The notes under the pieces: generated by a model | Database searches by the model: none | Seen by the model: the letters and a program-made list of their open reading frames with translations, nothing else | What the model was told of the DNA's origin: nothing | Program-made: the position numbers and the translations under genes | Assembly: GCF_001723685.1 (NCBI RefSeq) | Contig: NZ_MCBX01000020.1 | Coordinates: 1-50,374, forward strand | Direction: 5' to 3' | Length of the DNA stretch: 50,374 bases | Source of the DNA: Candidatus Marithrix sp. Canyon 246 | GTDB taxonomy: Bacteria; Pseudomonadota; Gammaproteobacteria; Beggiatoales; Beggiatoaceae | In this document: positions 43,321 to 50,374 of the stretch, piece after piece | Numbering within the stretch: the first letter of the stretch is position 1 | Layout of the letters: each line of letters starts with the position of its first letter

Positions 43321-43479
43321 TCACAGTATTATATCTGATTAGTATAATATTTTGGAAGAAAAATTCAACAACATTATATGTTTTTTAAAAAGATTAATTT
43401 ACTTGCTTGAGTATTTTATATGCAAGTTATTGTTTTTTTATCATAATTTTATATTAAATAACATACTTGTTTGTGCTTA

Positions 43480-43524
43480 TTTTGAGTTTGTGTTGTTATT
43501 GCAATTTTCAAATATTTCATTAGT
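43480..43524 (+). repeat. 45-bp direct repeat, left flank of the pgs operon
   Basis: Matches 48706-48750 at about 41 of 45 positions in the same orientation. The two copies bracket the four pgs genes. The rest of the leader (43525-43694) is AT-rich and must carry the operon promoter; TTAGGAG near 43676 is a good ribosome site for pgsB. Confidence 0.65.
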
Positions 43525-43694
43525 TATCTGATATTGGTTATAAAAAAATTATTAACAAATAAACTTGAATTGTTCTTTTGTAGTCAATAATATATGAGCT
43601 GGTTTTAGCTTAGACCTAGAATGATTTTAGCAGTGGTGTATATTTTATAATCACTATAATAATAATAATAATTTGTTAGGAGCAAACATAATTT

Positions 43695-44891
43695 ATGACT
43701 ACTTTTGGAATAATAACAATTTCAACGATTGTTTTCTTACTTTACCTTCTATTAGAATATGTTTTTCATATTCAGAATTTAAAGTCTATTCCCGTTAGAA
43801 TACATGTAAATGGAACTAGAGGTAAATCTTCTGTAACTAGATTGATTGCGGCTGCTCTTAGAGAAGCTGATTTGAAAGTAGTTGCCAAAACTACTGGCAC
43901 TATTCCTCGGCTAATCACTGACCAAGGTGTAGAATTGCCTGTTTATAGGCTGGCAGATCAGCCTAACATCATTGAACAATTGAAGATTGTTTCGTTTGCT
44001 GCTAAAAATAAGGCAAATGTATTGGTTATGGAATGTATGGCGCTGAATCCTGAGCTTCAGTCCATAACTGAACTAAATATGATTAAATCAACTCATGGTA
44101 TCATCATAAATACACGGGCTGATCATCTTGATGTTATGGGTCCAACGGAGCGAGATGTTACACTTGCTCTTCTTGGAACGACTCCTAAAAATGCCAAGCT
44201 ATTTACCAGTGAACGGAATTATATGCAAGAATTTACAATGGCTTGTCATGATCGCAATAGCGAACTAATTGTTGTTTCTGAGCAAGATGATAACAAAATA
44301 TCAGATGAAGAAATGAGTAATTTTTCTTATATGGAACATAAAGCAAATGTTGCTTTAGCGATTAAAATTTGTCAATCTTTAAATGTCCCTAAGGATGTAG
44401 CCTTACAAGGAATGTATAAGGTGATGCCTGATGTGGGAGCTGCACATGAATATACTCTTGATGTTGATGGTGTAAAGCAAGTTGCTTTTATTAATGGTTT
44501 TGCGGCTAACGATCCACAATCTTCTCAAGAAATTTGGGATAGTGCTATTGAACGTAATCAATCAAAACCACACAAAATTATGGTGATCAACACCAGATCT
44601 GATAGATTAGACCGATCAAAACAGATTGCTGAATCAATCTCTAACTGGAAGCTGGCTGATAAATATATAATCATAGGTTCACATTGTTTGTTTCTTATAA
44701 AGACAGCTATGAAACAAGGATTAAGTTCAAATCTTTTTGTTAATGCTGAGGGAGCAAAATCAGAAATGATATTTGATATTATAATGGATACCTTTGACTC
44801 TTCATCAGTTGTGGTTGGTATTGGTAATATAAAGAACGAAGGATTGGAACTGATCCAATTTTTCCAGAACCGATCTCAAGTCACAACATAA
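43695..44891 (+). CDS. pgsB: Poly-gamma-glutamate synthase PgsB/CapB
   Basis: A 398-residue Mur-ligase-like amide ligase that activates glutamate with ATP for the gamma-linked polymer. One N-terminal membrane anchor (FGIITISTIVFLLYLLLEYV, 4-23) precedes the P-loop HVNGTRGKSSVTR (38-49). Then come MECMALNPELQSITE, NTRADHLDVMGPTE and the C-terminal domain with VINTRSDRLDRSKQIA. These are standard for PgsB/CapB, at normal length (about 390-400). It is the first gene of a complete operon; pgsC starts 15 bp downstream. Confidence 0.96.
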   Translation: MTTFGIITISTIVFLLYLLLEYVFHIQNLKSIPVRIHVNGTRGKSSVTRLIAAALREADLKVVAKTTGTIPRLITDQGVELPVYRLADQPNIIEQLKIVSFAAKNKANVLVMECMALNPELQSITELNMIKSTHGIIINTRADHLDVMGPTERDVTLALLGTTPKNAKLFTSERNYMQEFTMACHDRNSELIVVSEQDDNKISDEEMSNFSYMEHKANVALAIKICQSLNVPKDVALQGMYKVMPDVGAAHEYTLDVDGVKQVAFINGFAANDPQSSQEIWDSAIERNQSKPHKIMVINTRSDRLDRSKQIAESISNWKLADKYIIIGSHCLFLIKTAMKQGLSSNLFVNAEGAKSEMIFDIIMDTFDSSSVVVGIGNIKNEGLELIQFFQNRSQVTT

Positions 44892-44906
44892 GGAATAATT
44901 AAAAAA

Positions 44907-45365
44907 ATGATCGAAAGTCTTTTAACTGCATCAATTTCTATTGGTATTCTTGTAAGCTTTTTGTTTTCAATGATCGTTGGAATATATCCCGGGGGGATAA
45001 TTGTACCGGGATATATTGCGCTCTATATGGATCAGCCTTTAAACATTGTGGTGACATTTGGCGTAAGTTTGTTTACCTATTTTGTAGTCAGGTCTTTTAG
45101 TAATATTACTATAATATATGGTAGAAGAAAAACAGCAATTACAATTCTGCTTGGATTTTTATTCGGATATCTATTTGATATATTAATATATACTAACTAT
45201 ATAGCTGAAAAAGATATATCAGGGCTAGACGTTATTGGCTATATTATTCCAGGATTGATTGCTTCAAGTATTAATTCTTATGGTATAGTTACTACTTTGT
45301 CAAGTATTATTACATGCAGTGTTATTGTGAAATTGCTTCTTATTATGTTGGGTGTTGAACTATGA
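44907..45365 (+). CDS. pgsC: Poly-gamma-glutamate synthesis membrane protein PgsC/CapC
   Basis: A 152-residue integral membrane protein with about four helices; FSMIVGIYPGGIIVPGYIAL near 20-39 and the GYIIPGLIASSI motif near 111-122 are the PgsC/CapC signatures. It forms the membrane complex with PgsB. It overlaps the next gene by 4 bp (ATGA), so translation is coupled. Confidence 0.95.
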   Translation: MIESLLTASISIGILVSFLFSMIVGIYPGGIIVPGYIALYMDQPLNIVVTFGVSLFTYFVVRSFSNITIIYGRRKTAITILLGFLFGYLFDILIYTNYIAEKDISGLDVIGYIIPGLIASSINSYGIVTTLSSIITCSVIVKLLLIMLGVEL

Positions 45366-46498
45366 AAAAAATATATTGGAAATTACATGAACTTGATTGG
45401 AAAGTACACTTAACTGTGGCAATAGTCGCGTTAGTAGGCTTTTTTTGTGTCAAACATTTTAAAATTTATATACCTGCTCCCCATTATGAGGAAAAACTTG
45501 AGGCTGCTACCCTTATGAAAAAAGGTATGGATGTAATAGATAACTATCGTATAAAACATATAAGTGATGATACGGACAACTCGAAAGCTGAAATGAAGTC
45601 AGCTCTGATAGGTATTCCTTTTTCACCGATTACAAGTATAATTTCTCATCGCGAATATAAACAGATCACAATTAATCCTAATTGGGCTGCGGTAATGATT
45701 GACTTTTATAAACAAGCAGGGGTCAAAAAAGGAGATACTATAGCTGCTGGCTTCAGTGGTTCTTTTCCGGCATTAAACCTTGCTGTGTTAGCTGCCGCAG
45801 AAATTCTGCAACTTAACGTAATTGCGATCAACAGTGTGGCAGCTTCAAGTTATGGTGCTAATATTCCTGAATTATCATGGCCTGACATGAACAGAATTTT
45901 AAATGATAAAGAGATTATTTCAAGTACTTCTGTAGCAGCGTCATTGGGAGGTGGACAAGATATTGGACGTGGAATAAAAAATAACGGAATAGAAATACTT
46001 AAAAATATTATAAGCAGGAATAAGCTTGATTTTATTGATACAATAACTGAACCAGATAATTTAAATAAAAGGATGGAAATTTATTATAAATATGCTAGGA
46101 ATAATGACATTAAAGCCTATGTGAATGTTGGAGGTGGTATCATGTCTGTGGGTGGTTACCGCAGCAAAAAAGTTTTTAAACCCGGACTGAATAACATTAT
46201 GTCGGAACGACCTATTAGGTTTGACAGTGTGATGGTAAGGTTTGCTAAACAATCTGTGCCTGTAATCCAGATAAGACATATTCGAGAACTTTGTAAAACC
46301 TCTAATATGCCGTGTGAACTTAATGAAATACCGTCTCCGGGGGAGGGAGTTATTTTTGGCAGTTATGAATATAATCAATTCTTGGTGATTTTGGTGTTGA
46401 TAATCATTTGTGGTTTACTTTTGGTGTTAGTAAAAACTGAATATGCCAAAATAATATTTCATTCTAAGAAACCACGATCTTCAGAACCCATGATCTAA
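45362..46498 (+). CDS. pgsW: Poly-gamma-glutamate system protein (PgsW-like)
   Basis: A 378-residue membrane protein: an N-terminal anchor (VHLTVAIVALVGFFCVKHF, about 15-33), a large external domain, and a C-terminal helix (FLVILVLIIICGLLLVLV, about 341-358). Landmarks are NPNWAAVMIDFYKQAGVKKGD, AAGFSGSFPALNLAVLAAAE, ASSYGANIPELSWPDM and GGGIMSVGG. This matches the TIGR 'poly-gamma-glutamate system protein' family, found with pgs genes in Gram-negative bacteria; its biochemical step is unknown. It sits between pgsC (4-bp overlap) and pgsA. Confidence 0.85.
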   Translation: MKKIYWKLHELDWKVHLTVAIVALVGFFCVKHFKIYIPAPHYEEKLEAATLMKKGMDVIDNYRIKHISDDTDNSKAEMKSALIGIPFSPITSIISHREYKQITINPNWAAVMIDFYKQAGVKKGDTIAAGFSGSFPALNLAVLAAAEILQLNVIAINSVAASSYGANIPELSWPDMNRILNDKEIISSTSVAASLGGGQDIGRGIKNNGIEILKNIISRNKLDFIDTITEPDNLNKRMEIYYKYARNNDIKAYVNVGGGIMSVGGYRSKKVFKPGLNNIMSERPIRFDSVMVRFAKQSVPVIQIRHIRELCKTSNMPCELNEIPSPGEGVIFGSYEYNQFLVILVLIIICGLLLVLVKTEYAKIIFHSKKPRSSEPMI

Positions 46499-46530
46499 CC
46501 TTATTACTAGACTTTTATTCTTTAAATATT

Positions 46531-48678
46531 ATGTATATTTATAATTTATTTTTATTAGTAATTTTTCTCTATGCGGGCTTGCCAATAACTTATGCTGGTG
46601 ATCAGATTGATAATCATCATGTTAAGGTCATCACTGGGCGAGTCATTAGTTTGACAGGCTTGCCGATCCAAGGTGTGAAAGTCACCACTTCTGCAAGTCA
46701 AGTGACCAGTAATGCGAGTGGTTGGTTTGAAATTCCAGCTTCCTCTGCTTCAGTTCAATGGGTTACAGTCAAACATCCAGACTATTTATCTCGCACTCGT
46801 GCCGCTCAAGTTGGCGAACCAGTGTTATTTCGCTTAACACCTGATGATGGTCAAACGATAGCTATTACTTTTGGCGGCGATACTATGTTTGGACGGCGTT
46901 ATTATGATCCTAATCAAGATGGCAATAGAGAGGATGGTTTGTTGTCAATTAATACTGGGACAGAAGAACATTTATCTCTGTTGAAGTGGGTACATCCGTT
47001 ACTGGAAAATCCTCATATTACTGTATTAAATTTAGAAACACCCTTAGCTAAAAATCCTTATTATAATAATATTTATGAACCAAGACCAATAAGTTTTCAT
47101 CCTGATAAATTCATTGCCTTTGCCACACATGTCAGTGCTGCTCGCGCTCTCAAACAGGCAGGCGTAGATTTAGTGGATCTGGGTAATAATCATATTTATG
47201 ATATGTTAGAAACTGGTATTATTAATACAACTGTTGCTATCAATAATGCCGGTTTATTGCATGTAGGAGCGGGTCTTACAGAAGCAGAAGCTTGGCAACC
47301 AGCAGTCATTACTATAGCTGGACAAACCTTTGCTTTCTTAGGTTGTAATGCCACTAGACACTTGGATGGGATAGGTGTATTTGTTTCTGATAAACAAAAC
47401 AAGGGAGGTGCTGCTGATTGTCAGGAAAATAATATTCGCGAAGCTATTGTGAAAGCTAAAGCACAATATGATAATGTTATTATGATGATTCATAGCGGCA
47501 GAAAATATTACTACCGTCATTTGAATGATAACATCAAACATTTAGTAGCTATTGCTCGTGAATCAGGGACAACGCTGGTGATTAATCATGGTTCACATGT
47601 TGTCGGTGGTTTTGACTGGGATGGTCAATCCTTTGTGGCTTCGACACTTGGTAATTTTGCTTTTGATCAAAATTACTGGATGACTTTTCAAAGCTATTTG
47701 CTGACTGTACATATTCGTAAAGGAAAAGTTATACGTGCCTATACAGATCCGCTTATGATTGAAAATTATATTCCTAAAGCTGTTAGTGGCAGATTTGCAG
47801 ATTATATTGCACGTGAAGCTGCTGGTAGAGAGATTGGACCTTTTGTGATTGAAAATGGCACAATGGAAACTGATTTCAATCAGCAGGCGAATAGGCAAAC
47901 TACAACGGTTTCCTTAGATGGTGGTGTGTTCCCCGGTAAGATTTTAGCTTTGCCTCGCTCACAGTGGGTTTCTGGAAAAACTGGCACTGGTTTGATGCGT
48001 TTAGGCCGCGATCTACTTTGGACGGGAAGTTTGGAACGTAATACTGTCGATGAAAACTCTGAAGGGGGTGCTTTATGGCGCTTAGCTATGGATGAAATGT
48101 CGGTCTCTGAAGAAAAGCGCAATTTAGCTTTATGGCGTTTGAAGGGGGAAAAAATGTTTATCGGTCCTGAATATGCACACACAGGGGAACGCGGTATTCA
48201 ATTGCGGCGCAATAGTAAAGACAAAAGTAATATTATATTGACTTTGGTGGACAGAGTACAAATGCCAGCTTCTACAAAGAAAATATCAGTAACTGGCTGG
48301 TTGCGTACCAGTGAAAATGCTAAAGTAGTTTTGAGTGTATATTGGTATGACACTCGTTTCAAGTCTTCTATAAGCCACAAAATTGAAGAATTAGTGGTTC
48401 CAGCCGCTCATACTTGGACACCCTTTAAAGTTCACCTGACAGTTCCAGCACAAGCCATTGCTGTGAAGCCATTTTTACGTTTAGATTCTCCTAAAACTGG
48501 AAATGTTTCTGCTGATTTTGATGATCTTCGCTTAATTGCTTGGGCTGCTGGTGAAACCACATATAGTCCTTTGTATGATCATGTTTGGATAGTTGATAAT
48601 GTTGATCTTCAAATTAGTCAGGATATTCTGCCGGGTGCGGAAGATTGGATAGTTAAACCTTTGCTAAAAGTGTATTAA
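46531..48678 (+). CDS. pgsA: PgsA/CapA-type poly-gamma-glutamate protein with extra beta modules
   Basis: A 715-residue exported protein, roughly twice the length of plain CapA proteins. Signal peptide 1-22 (PITYAGDQ cut); a carboxypeptidase-regulatory/CNA-B-like beta domain (about 33-103); the CapA metallophosphatase-like domain (about 108-390) with GGDTMFGRRYYD, LNLETPLA, VDLGNNHIYDM, IHSGRKYYYRH and NHGSHVVGGFDWDG. The last ~200 residues contain a carbohydrate-binding-like beta sandwich (AYTGERGIQLRR-like start, SVYWYDTRF, FLRLDSPKTG). CapA proteins take part in export or anchoring of the polymer. Here the additional modules suggest wall or polysaccharide binding (inference). Last gene of the operon. 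Confidence 0.9.
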   Translation: MYIYNLFLLVIFLYAGLPITYAGDQIDNHHVKVITGRVISLTGLPIQGVKVTTSASQVTSNASGWFEIPASSASVQWVTVKHPDYLSRTRAAQVGEPVLFRLTPDDGQTIAITFGGDTMFGRRYYDPNQDGNREDGLLSINTGTEEHLSLLKWVHPLLENPHITVLNLETPLAKNPYYNNIYEPRPISFHPDKFIAFATHVSAARALKQAGVDLVDLGNNHIYDMLETGIINTTVAINNAGLLHVGAGLTEAEAWQPAVITIAGQTFAFLGCNATRHLDGIGVFVSDKQNKGGAADCQENNIREAIVKAKAQYDNVIMMIHSGRKYYYRHLNDNIKHLVAIARESGTTLVINHGSHVVGGFDWDGQSFVASTLGNFAFDQNYWMTFQSYLLTVHIRKGKVIRAYTDPLMIENYIPKAVSGRFADYIAREAAGREIGPFVIENGTMETDFNQQANRQTTTVSLDGGVFPGKILALPRSQWVSGKTGTGLMRLGRDLLWTGSLERNTVDENSEGGALWRLAMDEMSVSEEKRNLALWRLKGEKMFIGPEYAHTGERGIQLRRNSKDKSNIILTLVDRVQMPASTKKISVTGWLRTSENAKVVLSVYWYDTRFKSSISHKIEELVVPAAHTWTPFKVHLTVPAQAIAVKPFLRLDSPKTGNVSADFDDLRLIAWAAGETTYSPLYDHVWIVDNVDLQISQDILPGAEDWIVKPLLKVY

Positions 48679-48705
48679 AATATTTATACATTCTTTATCA
48701 CTGAA

Positions 48706-48750
48706 TTTTGAGTTTCTGTTGTTATTGCCATATTCAAATATCTCATTAGT
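48706..48750 (+). repeat. 45-bp direct repeat, right flank of the pgs operon
   Basis: Partner of 43480-43524, about 41 of 45 identical, same orientation, 28 bp after pgsA. It is followed at once by a CCTGACAGG unit (48751-48765). Confidence 0.65.
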
Positions 48751-48765
48751 AAACCTGTCAGGTTT
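48751..48765. repeat. CCTGACAGG dispersed palindrome, single unit
   Basis: AAACCTGTCAGGTTT between the 45-bp repeat and the right alpha-2-macroglobulin remnant; same family as 2622-2653. Confidence 0.6.
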
Positions 48766-48771
48766 GGTTAG

Positions 48772-48932
48772 TTACCGCTTCACAATCAATTTTCCACTTT
48801 CAGTTTTACCAAACACATCCGGTTCATACATTTCTTCGGCATGGGTTGGCATTACGTTGAATTCGCCGGGAGCTATGGCTTGGGCTACGTAGGATAGGTG
48901 CTAGTTGCCTGCTGGTAAGTCTTTCATTCTAG
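48772..48932 (-). pseudogene. Alpha-2-macroglobulin 3' remnant (right)
   Basis: On the minus strand: KDLPAGN, a TAG stop, then HLSYVAQAIAPGEFNVMP, AEEMYEPDVFGKTESG and KLIVKR before the stop at 48772-48774. This is the conserved C-terminus of bacterial alpha-2-macroglobulins. It is longer at this end than the left remnant but lacks the rest of the gene. 48933-48992 shows nothing recognisable. Confidence 0.68.
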
Positions 48933-48992
48933 CGTGATTGCATTTTATATGTTTATTTAATTGTTGTCAAAAATAAATACTAGACCAAATTA

Positions 48993-49438
48993 TTTCAAAG
49001 CTGTTCAGCTATTGGTCCCTATCATAGAATTAGTCAATGTGACAATAATATTATTATTGGTCTGGATGATAAGTCAGCATTGGATGTATTTAAGCAAGAT
49101 ATTGGACCAGAATTTACTGAGGATTTAAATAAGGCAGCAAGCTGAATCTTGGTATGTCAATTGGATTTACTCGCCGCGATGCTAATGATGCTTATAAGTA
49201 TATGCTTCAAATGCTTAATCAGATTAAAGCTAGTTTAAACGGCAGAAAAATTAAAGGTGGTTTATATTACTCATGTATGGGGCGTGGTGAAAATTTATTT
49301 GGTAATGATTCTAAGGAATTAAAAGTTATCGAACAATTTTTAGGTGACTTCCCATTAGTTGGTTTTTTTGCCAATGGAGAAATTTTCTATCAACGTTTAC
49401 ATGCTTATAGTGGCATATTAACCCTATTTCTTGAATAA
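48993..49438 (+). pseudogene. Broken FIST-domain gene (right copy)
   Basis: Similarity to the intact FIST gene starts in mid-gene (about 41432) and runs to its end. A 109-bp deletion between GGTAGCA and GGCAGCA (junction near 49133-49140) shifts the frame. Only the last 94 codons (from MSIGFTRRDA) remain open; they are identical to the intact protein. The first half of the gene is gone. Confidence 0.88.
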
Positions 49439-49612
49439 TTCAAAAAATCCCTCTTTACGTAAATACCATAATATACCGCCTAATAAACCTCCATATATAA
49501 TAATTTGAATTAGGTACCAAAACAAATTAATGATACTTGTAGAAACTACATAGGCTAAATAAAGTCCAATTATAGCTAGTGTTGCATATATAATATATTG
49601 TTGTGGTGTCAT
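49424..49612 (-). CDS. Small two-helix membrane protein (right copy)
   Basis: 62 residues, identical to the copy at 41974-42162. It is preserved although both neighbouring genes are broken, so either the duplication is recent or the gene is under selection. Confidence 0.55.
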   Translation of the reverse strand: MTPQQYIIYATLAIIGLYLAYVVSTSIINLFWYLIQIIIYGGLLGGILWYLRKEGFFELFKK

Positions 49613-49648
49613 AATTTTTTACCATTCATCTAATCAGCTTACAATTAT

Positions 49649-50200
49649 ATGATAGAAAAACAGAAAGTGGCAGAATCATTTGATCGCGCCGCCTTAACTT
49701 ATGATCAATGGATCACTATACAAAAAAATATAGGAGATAATTTATTAGAACGTGTTGAATGGTTAGACATTGAACCTGAACATATTTTAGAAGTTGGAAC
49801 TGGAACTGGTAGATTAACCAGAGCCTTAACTGAACAGTATAAAGATGCTAATGTGAATAGTTTTATTGATATGCACCATTATGGTAATAGCTTATTACAA
49901 GCTGGATTGAAAAATCCCGTGATGGATATTGATAGAGTGCCATGGCAATATAAACAAGTAAAAGAATTGATGATAGAATTAAAGAATATTGGCGCACACA
50001 ATATTAATTCTGAAAGATCACGCGGTTTAATGGGAAAACATAAATTTCAAGCAATGATAGCGGCTTATGAAAAATACCGCTTAAAAGATGGATTATTGCC
50101 TGTAACTTATGAAGTTATATATGGACATGCTTTAGGAAAGCAGATTGTAACAGATACTAATGTCATTCATTTTCATCCTGAGTACAATCACGCAAACTAA
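49649..50200 (+). pseudogene. bioC: bioC copy with 282-bp in-frame deletion
   Basis: An open frame of 183 residues. It matches intact BioC up to about residue 69 (KDANV), then jumps to about residue 164 (FIDMHHYG). So 94 residues are gone, including the second half of the SAM-binding fold and the NLMLQW segment. The junction has ATGT microhomology. The C-terminus also differs (HFHPEYNHAN against HFHPSR). The protein should be unable to methylate; whether it is expressed is unknown. Confidence 0.85.
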
Positions 50201-50201
50201 T

Positions 50202-50227
50202 TTGTAGGGTCGGTGATAACCGACCAT
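50202..50227. repeat. Short GTAGGGTCGGT palindrome
   Basis: GTAGGGTCGGTGATAACCGACC folds as a small hairpin between the bioC copy and the convergent gene at the edge. It begins like the longer GTAGGGTGGG elements and may be related, or serve as a terminator. Confidence 0.45.
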
Positions 50228-50235
50228 TTAACTGT

Positions 50236-50374
50236 TTAATACTGCTTAATTTGATTAGCAGTACCAATACCAACCATCTGGCAAAATTCCAGTGCTTCTA
50301 CAGTAAAGCCACCTAATGATAAAAAAGCCGGTAAAATCAAAGATTTTTCTAATATTTTGCCATAGACTTCCACC
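50236..50374 (-). CDS. 3' end of an ATPase/nuclease-type gene (cut by window edge)
   Basis: The minus strand reads VEVYGKILEKSLILPAFLSL then GGFTVEALEFCQMVGIGTAN, and ends in QIKQY. The pattern LSLGGFT.EA..FC lines up with the last 45 residues of the gene at the start of the window (LSLGGFTDEASDFC), and the end is almost the same as the remnant at 10196-10258. Whether the rest is intact cannot be seen. Confidence 0.6.
   Translation of the reverse strand, partial: VEVYGKILEKSLILPAFLSLGGFTVEALEFCQMVGIGTANQIKQY

Noticed and set aside
43088-43342. Open frame of 84 codons on the plus strand after bioC
   Set aside because: It runs opposite to the alpha-2-macroglobulin remnant, whose minus-strand frames give recognisable family motifs; no ribosome site or family likeness on the plus strand.

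Overview
The window is AT-rich chromosomal DNA of a Gram-negative, most likely gammaproteobacterial, organism. It carries a bifunctional PBP1b-type peptidoglycan synthase, YajC-SecD-SecF, RNase PH, NAD-dependent ligase LigA, BioC and BioD. The style of the DNA (very large hybrid kinases, many short dispersed palindromes, many gene remnants, NnrS, polyphosphate kinase 2) resembles large sulfur bacteria of the Thiotrichales/Beggiatoaceae. That placement is an inference from gene content and repeat style, not a proven assignment. No rRNA, tRNA or CRISPR array was seen.

Layout. 1-1206 is a decayed ATPase/nuclease-type gene cut by the window edge. 1306-6899 is housekeeping: a periplasmic Do-type protease, an unknown membrane protein (minus), PBP1b, a TPR protein and bioD (minus). 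6941-10280 holds a decayed AAA-ATPase-like gene, a PD-(D/E)XK-like hypothetical protein, an NnrS-family membrane protein, a hexapeptide acyltransferase and another ATPase remnant. 10387-11460 is a secreted protein of unknown role. It is followed by palindromic DNA and a 342-bp non-coding element with long inverted repeats and a 5-bp target duplication.

12219-22765 is a cluster of three hybrid sensor kinases. The first two share a periplasmic propeller sensor. The third is soluble and overlaps the second. All three end in the same short helical module. A palindromic repeat is inserted in frame inside the second kinase and is translated. ligA follows, overlapped by a ParB/AAA ATPase gene whose TOPRIM-like partner gene is broken. 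ppk2 and a small histone-H1-like gene come next.

29136-37856 holds two copies of an rph-DUF4340-yajC segment. The left copy has several deletions at short direct repeats; the right copy is intact and leads into secD-secF. Between them lies a defence-type island: an AlbA_2/HATPase protein, an hsdR 5' remnant, a truncated monooxygenase-like gene, a possible group II intron remnant, and a restriction endonuclease (SacI-like) with an overlapping C5-cytosine methyltransferase.

40885-50200 repeats the pattern. FIST-small membrane protein-bioC is intact on the left and decayed on the right. Between the copies sits a complete four-gene poly-gamma-glutamate operon (pgsB, pgsC, pgsW-like, pgsA/capA), bracketed by a 45-bp direct repeat and by alpha-2-macroglobulin gene remnants. 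The window ends in the 3' end of another ATPase/nuclease gene of the type that opens it.

The overall picture is a stable core of cell-envelope, secretion and cofactor genes, broken up by segmental duplication, deletion at short repeats and small mobile palindromes. The most unusual points are the palindrome translated inside a kinase, the presence/absence of such palindromes between paralogous segments, and the half-dead ParB-ATPase/TOPRIM pair.
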